64,000 nt of DNA from Alopecurus myosuroides (taxonomy: Eukaryota; Streptophyta; Magnoliopsida; Poales; Poaceae), in NCBI GenBank assembly GCA_028641055.1, contig CM054058.1, positions 81,386,020-81,450,019 on the forward strand, in the 5' to 3' direction. The position numbers and the translations under genes were made by a program. Position 1 is the stretch's first letter; every line of letters starts with the position of its first letter. The notes under the pieces were generated by a model, which worked only from the letters and a program-made list of their open reading frames with translations, was not told the DNA's origin and did not search any database. Positions 33,199 to 44,540 of the stretch are shown piece by piece.

Positions 33199-33406
33199 GC
33201 AGCGCTTCTTTTTGTATGTTGTTCCTTTCGTTGGGCATTGTTGTGCTGTTGCCCCAGCAAACTTTTTCGTCTGTCCTTTCGTTTTCGTCTGTGGTTCCGA
33301 ACTTGTTGTATGACTGGTGGTTGCTTTATTTATAAAGCGGGGCGTAAAGCCTGTTTCGTCGAACATGCTTATATTTTTCTTGTTTCGAGGAATTCTATTT
33401 TTTGTA

Positions 33407-33529
33407 CTCCCTCCGTCTCAAATTAACTTTCACAAAGTTAGACAAAACTGGATGTATCTAATACTAAATTATGTCTAGTTACATCTATTTTTGTCAATCT
33501 TTGTGACACTTAATTTGAGACGCAGGGAG
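33407..33529. mobile_element. Stowaway MITE
   Basis: The 123-bp element starts CTCCCTCCGTCTCAAATTAA and ends with the reverse complement of CTCCCTGCGTCTCAAATTAA. It is flanked by TA at 33405-33406 and 33530-33531. Sequence and TA duplication are diagnostic for Stowaway (Tc1/Mariner). Confidence 0.95.
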
Positions 33530-33531
33530 TA

Positions 33532-34990
33532 TAAAAAGACTAGTATAGGAATGCCTTTTTATGCTTCCATCTTGCCACCGTGTTTTTCCTGTTGCATTGT
33601 TTAGAATGATCTCATTTTGTTTCACTTTACCTGCTTACCATGTTAAGGGGTTAGTTCTTCATGTGATGTTTGGTCGTACACAAGTTCTAGAAACAAAACT
33701 CTTTCTCTAACAGGGACAGCACCGTACGAATTGTGTGGCAGTATGTTTGTAGGAAGTAAGCACTCTGGTCATTTGTTACCGGCTTAGTAATATGTCAAGC
33801 ACTCCGATTTTTTTTTTTTTTTTTTTACTAATGAGCACAAAAATGGTCTTGCTCTGGTCCTAGATTCTGTACATCTCTCAAGTAGGACAACATCAGGCCA
33901 ATTGTGTGACAGTACAGGCTGTACAGCTGTACAAGTAAGTTGAAAGTCACTTGATCATTTGCTTCAGAATGTAGAAGTGGGTTGTAAAGTAAGTTCATCG
34001 TCCAGATAATTTGATCATTTGCTTCAGAATGTAGAATTAGGCTTGTAATGTGATATAATAAGCACACAGAATGTTTGCCATGCAGTCTGAATGAAGATAG
34101 CAGGGCACGTATGTGAAATCAATACACTCTCATAGTTCAGAAATCGACACGAGCCAGGGTTAACAATGCAGAAAAATGTACTGTTTTTTCCTCGAGAGAA
34201 CAACAAAGGATATATATATTTTGAACCACGCTTGATACTTTGGTGACTGGATATCATGTTCCCTTTTTTGCAAAACCGTGGAATCCGGACAATTGTTTGA
34301 TCATAGGAAAGAGATGTAGATGTTTTTGTAATGAGTCATACATACCATCACATGCATGCCCTGCTAGCTGCATTCAGACTGCTGTATTCTCTCAGCTTTA
34401 TTATCATCTTTCCAGCCTACAGAACAGAAGCAAAAAAATATTGTTTCAGGCCAGAGGGTTTTTCTGAAATAAACATGATCTTTGATAACGAACGATATAA
34501 GCTCCACTGTTTAGTCTGGATTGTCAAACATGCATACACACAAAATTTCTCACACCAATTCAACGCTGTACTAATGTAGTGTCGAAATTTCTAAAAGTAT
34601 TATCATGGAATAACTTCATTATGGCCGTTTTAAAAGTAATCACTTGGCTGCATGCAGCCATGGGTTGTCCAAAGTCAGACAGATTTACACATTCAGACTG
34701 AATCTAAATCCAGCTAGATTTTCTAGTTTTCTCAAGTTGTATTTGAAACTCAAGTGATTTAGAACAATTTAACCAGAAACATGTGGGTCATACCAAAATC
34801 TACCCAGGCTAGCTTTGTAAGATGATGTCCAGCTAGCAACACCAAGGAGCAGGACATGTTAAGAACCTTTTGTTCTTTCGCCATACATGAACATATATAA
34901 ACATATAGAAACATGTTAGTTTGGAAGAGTTTCTTCATCAGGAGTCTCCTTCGAAGTTAACAGTTCTTTTTTTTTCTTCGACATCATTCA
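33532..34990. other. Intergenic DNA with small repeats
   Basis: No gene. A ~60-bp unit with TTGATCATTTGCTTCAGAAT is repeated at 33952 and 34012. An inverted pair around AGTCTGAATG...GCAGGGC (34084) and GCCCTGCTAGCTGCATTCAG (34349) could form a large loop. A T18-20 run sits at about 33809-33828. Confidence 0.5.
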
Positions 34991-35730
34991 ACCGAGCACA
35001 ACAACTGAAATCATTCCTGGGGGATATCTCTAATACAGGAAACTCGTCTGGCGCATCAGTGTTGGGGACACTATTTCACAGTTGCTGCAGAGTAGGATGA
35101 GGTGCATCAAGAGGGACAACTCTCATTTTATTTTCCTCATTTGCTGCCACGTTCCTGTGCATTGGCGGTGGCACACCCTTGCAACGCTGCACCCTTGGAG
35201 GCGCCGCGGTCCTCGGTGCTTTGATCGCCGAGCGACACGGTGGTCCAATCCTGCTCCTCTTGGTGGCTGGTCGTTCTGCGCAAGGCTTTGGTTCTCGATG
35301 TTGTTGGTGTTGCGGTGGTCTGGGGTCCGTCCCCACTCGTGCATGTGCGCCAGCGTTGTCACCACCGCTTTCGAATAGTTCTGACCGTGGCCTTGGTTGT
35401 TGGCCTCCGCTCGGCGTTGTGATGCCCGGCATCCTATCCTTCACTGTTCGACGTCTTCTGGAGGCTCTGGTCTTTTCCTCTGCTTTCCTCTCTATTCTCG
35501 AGCTCTGCGCCTGTTGCCGAGGTTTCTTCGCTGGTGATCCGTCCCTGCCCCTCTTGGTGGCTGGCCCTTTTATGCATGGGTTTGGTGTTTGGCGTAGTGT
35601 AGCCCTTCTTTTTTGTTTTAGCTTGACCTTGCTCTGCTTTGTAAGAGGTTCTCCTCAACACATTATATCGTGTGGCCGATTGGTTTTATTAATTTAAAAT
35701 CAAGCTTTATAACTTTTTATCCAAAAAAAA
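34991..35730 (+). mobile_element. GC-rich non-coding retroelement-like segment
   Basis: A GC-rich stretch with frames on both strands but no domains ends in a LINE-like tail (GTGGCCGATTGGTTTTATTA, then an A run near 35722). It resembles the GC-rich elements at 26075 and 50585. Boundaries are approximate, and no TSD was found. Confidence 0.35.
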
Positions 35731-35785
35731 TAAATAGAACCAACAATGTTTAATTACAAATGGAAATGGTCCCTCTGTTTAGTAA

Positions 35786-35815
35786 ACTAGATGATCCCCC
35801 GCACGTTGTTGCGGG
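35786..35815 (-). mobile_element. Helitron-like 3' terminus, minus strand
   Basis: On the minus strand, CCCGCAACAACGTGCGGGGG is followed by GATCATCTAG and T. This is the same terminus type as at 1207 and 56862, in opposite orientation to 1207. Confidence 0.35.
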
Positions 35816-36305
35816 ACAAAATGTTAAAATTATTATTTTATTATGTAAATGAATCTTCCCAAATATTTAGCAAAATTAGAAAATAAATTAATTATCATTA
35901 TACATGCCTGCAGAGGAACAAAATAATTAAGATTATTATCAGAGAAAAATGGAAATACATTAACTATCCGGATGAAATGGAAAAGGAAAAAAAATATGAT
36001 TGATTGAAATGGGCAGCACCTACGAAACATATGTTGTACAGATTGTAGAAGAAAATATGTGGGCAGAGTTAAGGAATGTAATTCCAAGCGAAGGTCAACA
36101 TGCACTTCCATTTGTAGGGATTTTCATGAGGTTTCGGCTTCCGGTAAAGAACTGTGTTGAGATAATAGAAAATAGGAATATGTAGGTATTTACATATTGT
36201 TACCTGAGCCATCTCCTTTCTTTCCATTCGGATAAAACACTGCACTCTTTATTTTATTTCAACCATGTTGTTGTTTTTTCGCGGGGAAAACTATACTGAT
36301 TTTAA
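35816..36305. other. AT-rich stretch before rearranged copia element
   Basis: No gene recognised. The short frames at 35833-36185 lack homology. CACCC at 36306-36310 is the left target duplication of the composite element. Confidence 0.5.
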
Positions 36306-36310
36306 CACCC

Positions 36311-36466
36311 TGTGAGAGTTCGTAGAGAGGGGAGAGAACGATCGTTGCCCAGGGGGTCGATCGGTTGCCTGTTAATAAAGCTAGGAAAAGCCCCTAGCGT
36401 GGCAATTACATGGACTACGTATAGGAGTCGGTCTCCTTCTCCTATACGTACAGAAACAACTCTAAC
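36311..36466 (-). repeat. LTR of rearranged copia element (3' LTR, minus orientation)
   Basis: Reading the minus strand, it begins near GTTAGAGTTGTTTCTG and ends ACTCTCACA. Length (156 bp) and internal blocks (GCTAGGGGCTTTTCCTAG, ACGATCGTTC) match the LTR of the copia element at 11223. A C-rich run at 36466-36474 is the polypurine tract read from the other strand. Confidence 0.85.
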
Positions 36467-36474
36467 CCCCCCCC

Positions 36475-38590
36475 CTTAATCTAAACCTTGCAAGGGTTTA
36501 GATTACGACAAAATTCCTCAAGTTTCTTTGTACATAAAGTTTTGGTAAAACCATCTGCTATCTGATCCTTACTAGATATGAGCCTAACATCAAGTTGTTT
36601 ATTCGCAACACGCTCACGAACAAAGTAAAAATCAATCTCGATGTGTTAGGTCCGAGCATGGAACACTGATTTGCTGAAAGATACGTAGCACCAAGATTAT
36701 CACACCAAAGACAAGGTCTCTCCTGAAGTGAGACACCAAGTTCACGAACAAGAGCCTCTACCCATATCAACTCAGCCGTTGCATTAGCTAATGCCTTGTA
36801 TTCAGCTTCAGTACTGGAACGCGAGACAGTGGGTTGTTTTCGAGCACTCCAAGATACAAGATTAGGTCCAAAGAAAATAGCAAAACCTCAAGTGGGCCTT
36901 CTATCATCCATATCACCTGTCCAATCTGCATCTGAAAAAGCGCTCAAAAGTGTAGAGGTAGATTTTTGAAAAGTGAGACCAATTGTACATGTACCATTGA
37001 TATATCGTAAGATCCTTTTAATTGTTGTCCAATGCTCAGTCGTGGGAGCATGAAGAAACTAACACACCTTGTTAACAGAGAAAGACAAATCTGGTCTTGT
37101 CAAAGTTAAATACTGAAGAGCACCAACAACACTTCTGTAACTAGAAATATCCTCAGGTCCAAGAGGGGAACCAGTATGAAGTGACAAAGGATCAGTAGTG
37201 GAAAGAGGTGTAGGGCATGGAGTGCAGTCAGTCATACCAACACGAGCAAGAAGATCATTGACATATTTTTCTTGACTGAGTAATAAACTATTTGAGCGTC
37301 TGTGTACCTCAAGACCCAAGAAGAAATGAAGATCACCAAGATATTTGAGAGCAAAATCAGTCCTTAAGTTGTTCAACAAGGCCGAAATAGCATCATCGGA
37401 AGAGCTGGTGCCAATAATATCATCAACATAAATCAACAGAAACATGGTAATACCTGACTTGGAAAATAAGAACAGTGATGTATCAGCCTTGGAGGGAACA
37501 AAACCAAGAGCATGAAGCTTGGAGCTAAGTCGAGAATACCATGCTCTAGGTGCATGTTTCAGTCCATAAATTGCTTTGTAAAGTTTGCATATGTAATTTG
37601 GATTAGCGGAAGACTCAAAACCTGGTGGCTGTTTCATATACACTTCTTCCTCCAGAACACCATGTAAGAACGCGTTCTTGACATCTAGCTGCCTGAGACT
37701 CCAACCATTAGAAACTGATAGAGAAAGAACAATTCTGATAGTTGCGGCCTTGACAACAGGACTAAATGTGTCCTCATAGTCAATACCATATATCTGCTTA
37801 AATCCTTTAGCAACCAAGCGTGCTTTGTATCTGTCAATAGATCCATCCGCATGTTTTTTTACTCGATAAACCCATTTGCAGTCAATAATATTTCTGTTTT
37901 TGCTAGGAGGTACAAGATGCCACGTGATGTTAGCAAGAAGTGCATCATATTCATCTTGCATTGCATCCCTCCACTTATTGTCCATAAGTGCTTCCTTTAA
38001 ATTTTGAGGCTCTCCTGTAGATGTAAACAAAACAAAATTCTTTTTGTAAGGAACCGTACCATCTGTGTATTTTCTGGGTTTGACGATCCCTTTTTGTAGA
38101 CGTGTTTTTGGAGCTGGTTCAGGTGATGCCACAGAAGATCCTGGCGTGGCAGTTGCCTCCCGTCCAGCAGTCGTGGAAGAAGCCACAACATTTTCCGCAC
38201 CAAATGCAGCGTCATCCGGGTCAAGGTCACCAGCACCTGAGGGGACAGATGGCGGGTCAGGAGAGGTGGGCTCCTCCGTAGCCGACAGCCTGGTCGGTGA
38301 CGCAGAGCGCGCACGCGACGGCACAGACCGCGTCTGCGCGTTGTCTGGGAACGGCGACCAAGGCTGACGTGCATGCAGTCTGCTGCATGCAGAGGAATCC
38401 CGAGGCGACGTGGCGGGAGATGAATGGTGCGGGCCGGTCTGCTCCAGCGACGCGGAATTCCGAGGAGGAGAACCTGACAGCACCGGATCCAACGCAGATT
38501 CGGCCGAATCTGCGTGGTTTTCAGCAGAATTTTGTCCAAATGCATAGTTTTCACTAGATTGTTCATTTTGGCCACTCGGTGCATCATCTC
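36475..38590 (-). pseudogene. pol: copia pol, copy A (RNase H and reverse transcriptase)
   Basis: The main frame (37059-38627) encodes a Ser/Pro-rich linker, then RVT_2: [78 protein letters not shown] (the box YVDD) and [24 protein letters not shown] at KVC-FLHAPT stops it. RNase H remnants follow to about 36500 ([24 protein letters not shown]). Upstream of the linker, where integrase should be, the sequence joins an oppositely oriented gag leader at about 38585-38610. Integrase is absent. Confidence 0.85.
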
Positions 38591-38726
38591 CTCCCTGCCT
38601 GCAATTTCCCTTCCTCCAAAATCCCAAAACCCTAGCTACACCAGAAACCTCACAACCCTAGCTACACTCGAAACCCCACAACCCTATACAGAACCAAAAA
38701 CACAAAATCCCCACCCTCCCGATCCC

Positions 38727-39615
38727 ATGGCGTCATCATCCTCAACATCTTCGGTGCTCGGTTCACCACCTGCGACCAAGCTCACCCGAGAAAATTATCT
38801 CTCGTGGAAAGCTCAGGTCCTCCCTGCGCTTCGAGGTGCTCGTGTGATGTCCCTTCTTGCGGGTACAGAAGTCGCACCTCCTGAGTTCATAGACTCCCTT
38901 GATGAAAATCAGAAGAAGGTCTCCGTGGCTAACCCGGCGTTTGATACTTGGATATTGCGAGATCAACAAGTTGTGGGTTATCTTGTAAACTCTCTTTCAG
39001 ATGATATACTTGCTCACACGTATGGCCTTGAGCATGCCGCTGAGATTTGGGAGGTCATCAACAACATATTCTCGACACAATCCAAGGCCCGTGTTTCCTC
39101 GCTACGTGGTGCTCTCACCAACACCAAGAAATTAGACATGACTGCTCAACAATACATATCCAAGATGAAAGGGTTTGCCTCTGAACTTGCCGCCGCGGGA
39201 AAACGTGTTGATGATGATGAGCTCAAGGACTATATTCTCAATGGTCTTGATGGTACCTTTAATCCGCTTGTTGGTTCTATCAATGCGGTTCCTTCTACTA
39301 CACTCAATGATTTATGCTCTCAGTTGTTGTCATATGAGTATCGTGATAATATGCTGGTTGCTTCTGGTCAGGGTACTGGCACTTTTACATCATCAGTTAA
39401 TGCTACTCCTCGTCGACCTCCTCATACCTATGGTACATCTCAGCCCAAACCTCCTATTTTACCATTACCTACCCCATCGGCCTACACACCACCCACACCA
39501 ACCTATAATCCACCTCCACCGCAGCCATACCTATGCCTCCACATCCATACAACCAGCCACCACAACCCTATTACCCTATACCACCCGCACACCACTATCC
39601 GAACTACCCTATGCC
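38727..39615 (+). pseudogene. gag: copia gag, copy A
   Basis: The start lies in CCCATGGCG, and the protein begins MASSSSTSSVLGSPPATKLT. It encodes the UBN2-type gag (LSDDILAHTYGLEHAAEIW, RVSSLRGALTNTKKLDMTAQ, KMKGFASELAAAGKRVDDDE) into the Pro-rich region. One C is missing near 39531 (CATACCTATG here, CATACCCTATG in copy B), shifting the frame. The gene is cut at 39615/39616 by the long-LTR element. Its orientation is opposite to the adjacent pol. Confidence 0.85.
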
Positions 39616-42600
39616 TGTAACACATGGGGTGTTCCCCCTAAGCAGAAAGTTGGTTGCTTTCCGTTTGCTTTGCATCACATGCATCATATGCATTGCATCC
39701 TGTTCTCAAAACTACTCAAAATCCAAAACCAATTTAAACTTTCAAAACATGTCTAAAATTTCCAATTAAAAGTTGCAACCTAAACACCTCAACTTGTTTT
39801 CAAATAGTTTGAAGTTGATTTATTCAAATTGCTTGTTAATAAAAAAATTCCCTTTTGTTAAAACCCTAATGGTAAATTCGAATAACAAATTCAAATCAAA
39901 TCCATCCATACCTGGCATATTCCAATTGTGGTTTAAAAATTAAAATCTTGCACATATTTAAATTCAATAAGTCTCATAATTGTTGAGTTTATGGAAATTG
40001 TTAAGAAATCAAATCCTTATGAATCCTATTTAAAATTCAAATAGCCATTTTAAAATCTTTGGCCATTTCAAATTCTTGGAAATAGTGTTAACATAACTTT
40101 AATCTTGCTGTTAGTTGTTTCATTAGAAAAGTTATTCATAAAATAAAGAATCAAAACCGTTCTATTTATCTCTCTCTCTCTTTCATCTCTTACAAAAAAA
40201 AGAGAAAGGAATATAAAAAGGACAAGGTGAGCTGTGGGAGACAGGCCAGCCCACACGGCCAGCCACCTAACCACAGCCCTTTCCCCCTCTCACCCCAGCC
40301 CACCACTCCAGCCCATCTCCCCTCCCCTTTTCCGGCCCACTTCATCTTCTTCCTCGTACGGACGCAGAGAAGGACAAGTTCCTGTCGCTGTCACCGAGCT
40401 CCCCCACCTCAACTGCTCCCGAGCCCCTACAAAACCACCGAGCCGTGCCCTAACCCTAAGCCCCCCTCTCTTCTCCATGCCGCCGCCACCAGCTTCCTCT
40501 CCTCCTCCTCTGTACCTTCTCCCACTACATCACCGAGGGACATGGCCGCTACGGGATCATCACGGTGACGCCATGGTCACCGCGTGGTTCCTCCGTTTCG
40601 GGGAATGGAAACATCACCTCTTCAGCGCCAAGATCGCCGAAGCAATCCCAGCCAGGTGCCGCTCTAGCTCGCCGCCCTTTTCCTCTGTCATCGTCGAGTT
40701 ACTGTTTCTTTTCCGGTGGTTCAGTTCCGTCAGAAGCCCCAACGCGCAGAGAGGCAGTACGTGTTCGTTCTTGCCCGAGATGCATCACCGATCTCGTAGC
40801 AGCGTAGCGGTACGCTTCGTCGTGCTCACGCTGAGAGAAACATGGATCGATCCCTTCCCAACGCGAGGCCTTTATTTTTGTTCTGCCGCTTCCTGTAGAT
40901 GAAAGCCTGCAGCTTTGTTCCGTCTAAAAATTCAGCTAAACTCGATGTTCACCTTTTCTTCAGACAGCCTAGTAGTGTATCACAACTCCCATCGTAGCCC
41001 AGTGGCTTGGCATCCCTGCGCGCGCCGCGAGGGCAGGGGATCGAGTCCCCGCTCGCGCGATTTGCCCACCCCTTTTTACTCCGCTACGCCGCACTGCGGG
41101 CCCCACAAGTCATTGACCCCCTGCGCCACCTCACTGCGCACCCACGCCACTGTGGCGCCACGCTGGCCTAGGCCCACTGTCAGCCAGCGTGGTTGGCTCT
41201 GCCACTGTAAAAAGCCATGTCCCATTTCTTTTAAATAGAAATTTAAACCTAAATATTGAATAATTAATATCTTCTTCATTATAACTCCAAATTGCACAAA
41301 CAAAATATGTATCCCAATCAGAAAATCATGAACTTTTCAAATATGTATTTTTTTTACTGTTTTGAACATTCCAAATATTTTCAAAAGGTCAAATTCAAAT
41401 AACTCTTATGAATTTGATTAAATCCATAACAAATTCAAGTATATTTCAAATGGCCCATATAAAATATGTCTTCCAACCAAAATTTCATGCTCTTTCCAAA
41501 TATAACATTTGTTTTCTGTTTTGGATAAATAAAATTAATGCAATTACTTAATGCTTTAATTAAATCATTTAAATGGTGAAATTCATAACTAATTCAATAT
41601 TAATTCAAATGTCACATATGAAATATGTTTTCCATGCCAAATTGAACCACCTTTCCAAATATAAACTTGGTTTCATGTTTTGAACAATTAAAAGTGGTTA
41701 AATAATTTAAACCTTTTTTAAAATCATTTAAAATTACTAAATTAATAACTTGGTCAAATTAAATTCTTTTTGGACATATAAAATATGTTTTCAAACCAGA
41801 AAAGAATAAACTTTTCAAATATGAATTTCATTTAATGTTTTGAACAAATAAAAATTCAAATAAATTCCTAACTGAATTAAATTCATTAAAATCTTGTTTA
41901 AACTTGTTTAATTCCTAATTAATTCATCTTAATTCCTTTTTCAATAATTGAAACATGTATTTCCATCTAAAATTTGGTGTTCTTTCCACATATAAATTTT
42001 GTTATCTGTTTTGAACAATTAAAATGGGTGAAAACAACAAATGCTTGTGTAACTCCTTTAAGAAGCAAATTTTCATAACTTAATAAATAAATTTCCAAAC
42101 TTGGTATACTTCATATCAAATTGAATCTATTGTTGTTTTCTTATTGTTTTCATCATCCAGGCATCATTCTAATAAACTTTCACATGATGGTTATTTGTAG
42201 ATCATTTAATTCCACATTAATTCATGGACTTTTCCATATGCAATCCAAATTGCATATGGGCCCATTTAAATATGATTATTATGTCAACTAGTTTATCTTG
42301 ATGCATCTTTAAACTTGTCATGCATCCATATCTTGATCATGCTGGATCTTCTGCCGTAGTAGTAATTGTTGCATCCGGTGTTTGTTCGAGGTTCGTTGCT
42401 TCTTCCCGGATAGGACGTTGAGATGATGTGAGCAACGACAAGTTCTTCGGATGTACCTCTACTTGCTGGATTCCAGGCAAGTATACTCACTTGCTGCCAA
42501 ATGGCTGCCTTTCATCACTTGTTACCGATTCTTTCCGTTGTTCTTATTCTAGCCTGTTGATTCGATGCTTGTGTCTCGATCCTATTATATGTTTACCTTG

Positions 42601-44066
42601 CAGCCATGATATAGCCTTTCCTTCCACTTCCTATTAACTGTTGTTTGTTTACCCTGTTGGCCCTCGTGTCGTAGTTGCATGCGTAGTGTTGCTTGCGCTC
42701 AAGTCTTGTTGTCCGTCTTATCACCTGTTTAGTTTGATAGTTGGGTTTCAATTCAATCAACAACATGTTAATGTTTTGGGTAATAATAATTTGATGATAA
42801 GGCACCGGCAGGAGGCCCGGCGTGGTTTTGAGGCCTGCTAGTGTCGACCCTAATTAGGAAAAGGGTCTTGTCTACTGATCCATGATGAGCGCACTAACCG
42901 CATGTGGGAAGCGAGTATGGGTGCCCCCCTCAATTTGATTCGATTCGCATCTCGTCCAAATGGCCTCATTTAGTTCGGGTTTTCCATTTGCCGCATGCAT
43001 ATGATTTTGCGAACCCAGGCCAGGGTGGAACTTTTGTAGTCGGCATTTAGGAAGACACGTTCTTAGAGTGCTATGAGGGTCCCCTTTTCTTCGTGGGGCT
43101 TGATTAGCCATGCGCTCAATTGCACGGGGTTCTTTGGGCCTGATGCGAAGAAGAGTTGGGTTGTGTTGAGTACCTCGCTTGGTGGGTTTGATCACCGTCT
43201 GGCGGGATATTCTTACTTGTACGGCCAAATTGGTGCATCCCTGCAGGGTTAAATCTTCTCGAGAAGCCGTGTTTTCCGCGGTTATGGATGACTTGGTGAA
43301 AGTACTGGCTAACAAGTACTCAGAATAACTTACACCTAACTAATGATAATTTGACTAGTAATAGTCTTATTGACACAATAACTTGAACCATCATTAATCC
43401 AACAGTGTGAGTTATCCTTGGGTTGCTTCCTTAGTAGGGGGTAACATTGGATGGGTTTGTTTGGGTGGTTAGTACTAGTTGGTTACGATACGCTATCTTA
43501 TCCCCCTCTTTTAGCCGGATGTTGTAGCGAGTCTCTGTAGTTAGTTAGTGCAGCCCGCTGCCGCTTCTTTGCAATAATCCTTTCCTTTCCGTTGAACCCA
43601 AAGTATTTGTATCTTGTGATGACTGGTTACGCCGGTATCTTGTGAGTATGGTTTATCCACTTGCCAGTACTTAACCGTACTGACCCACGAATCCGTTTTC
43701 GTGGCTGCATATTCAACATTGCAGTCAACAGGTTTGAAGTCTGACGACGTTAGCTTGGGAATCCCTCCGGCTTGGCCTGGGCAGGGATTGGACACTCTCG
43801 GTTATCTTCAGGACTCTTAGTCCAATTTGTATCTTGTCCGTAGCCGGACACTATGCTGTTTCCTCCGCTGTTATTTGGATCTTTGTATTGTATCAGTTAT
43901 ATCCTTGACTCATTTGAGTCTTATTGTATATATCTTTTCTGTTGTTGTTGTGGATTATTCGTGAACTGTTGTAATGTTATCACAAGTGGCAACCTGGAAT
44001 CGGTTATTATGTGGATTTTGGCGGGAATGCTGAAATCTGCATAGTGCCCGATCTCGGGGCGTCACA
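39616..44066 (+). repeat. 5' LTR, 4,451 bp
   Basis: Starts TGTAACACATGGGG and ends GGGGCGTCACA two bases before the primer binding site. The first 1.7 kb match the partial 3' LTR at 44541-46278 with few differences. Content: AT-rich 39640-40160, a CT microsatellite near 40163, a GC-rich block 40230-41220 with a tRNA-like Pol III box pair, a long AT-rich section, and a mixed section from 42290. The frames inside (for example 40234-40902) are identical in kind in both LTRs and lack domains. Confidence 0.85.
40995..41077 (+). ncRNA. tRNA-like / SINE-head sequence within LTR
   Basis: TAGCCCAGTGGCTTGG (40995-41010) fits a Pol III A box and GGATCGAGTCC (41038-41048) fits the B box, about 40 bp apart as in tRNA genes. 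A T5 terminator follows at 41073-41077. The 3' side reads GAGTCCCCGCTCGCGCGA. It is not a standard tRNA by eye. It is more likely a tRNA-derived SINE head or an internal Pol III promoter picked up by the LTR. The second LTR has it too, so it predates this insertion. Confidence 0.5.
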
Positions 44067-44540
44067 AATGGTATCAGAGCCTTGGTTCCGATTCCCGATA
44101 TTGTTTCGATACGAATGGTTATCGAAGCAACGGGTCCGCAAAGCCTGTAGGATAACCTCGCTAACGGTCGTTGTTTCTAGAGTGTCAAAAACTATTTCTG
44201 CTAAACTATTTTGGAAACATCTCAATAGGATTCTTGTTTTCTCCTTATCTCTATTCTATTTCCCCTCCCATCTTATTTGTTTTGGAGTCTTCCCCCTTGT
44301 CTATCTTTCAAAGTGTTAGGATCCTACGTGGGTGGACGTTTTCTGAGCCTTTAACCTGATAGGTTCGATCATCGGAAGATTCCTGGTGGAAGAACATCGA
44401 CGTCACTCCGAGCAAGAATCTCTTGTTAGTGGTGTCGAGGAGATCAACTAGAAGCATGAAGAATCGATAGTTGAACTTCTTTCCCCTCCCGGGTTAGCAG
44501 GTGGATTGCGAGGGCGCAATCCCTTGTTAGTGGTGTCGTC
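44067..44540 (+). other. Internal region remnant with primer binding site
   Basis: TGGTATCAGAGCC at 44069-44081 is the canonical initiator tRNA-Met primer site. The remaining ~450 bp contain no coding domain. CTTGTTAGTGGTGTCG is repeated at 44422-44437 and 44523-44538, the latter immediately before the second LTR, and no polypurine tract precedes that LTR. This suggests deletion of the rest of the internal domain. Confidence 0.75.

Larger units (their letters stand above)
29252..33360 (+). mobile_element. LINE (non-LTR) retrotransposon, 5'-truncated
   Basis: The 4,109-bp element is flanked by an 11-bp duplication, GAACATGCTTA, at 29241-29251 and 33361-33371. It starts inside ORF1, carries a nearly full ORF2 (endonuclease, reverse transcriptase, zinc-binding region) and ends in a short tail GCGGGGCGTAAAGCCTG without poly-A. 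Only one nonsense codon and one homopolymer frameshift were found in ORF2, so it is relatively young. It inserted into the 3' flank of F-box gene 1. Confidence 0.9.

Noticed and set aside
35179..35697. 172-codon frame
   Set aside because: Cys/Leu-rich low-information translation within a GC-rich retroelement-like segment; no domain or start context.
38065..38367. Plus-strand frame over copia pol (also 47452-47754)
   Set aside because: It is the antisense of the Ser/Pro-rich linker before reverse transcriptase.
40234..40902. 222-codon open frame, Pro/Ser-rich start
   Set aside because: Lies within the long LTR, repeats at 45165-45833 in the second LTR, has no recognisable domain, and overlaps the tRNA-like block region's GC-rich sequence.
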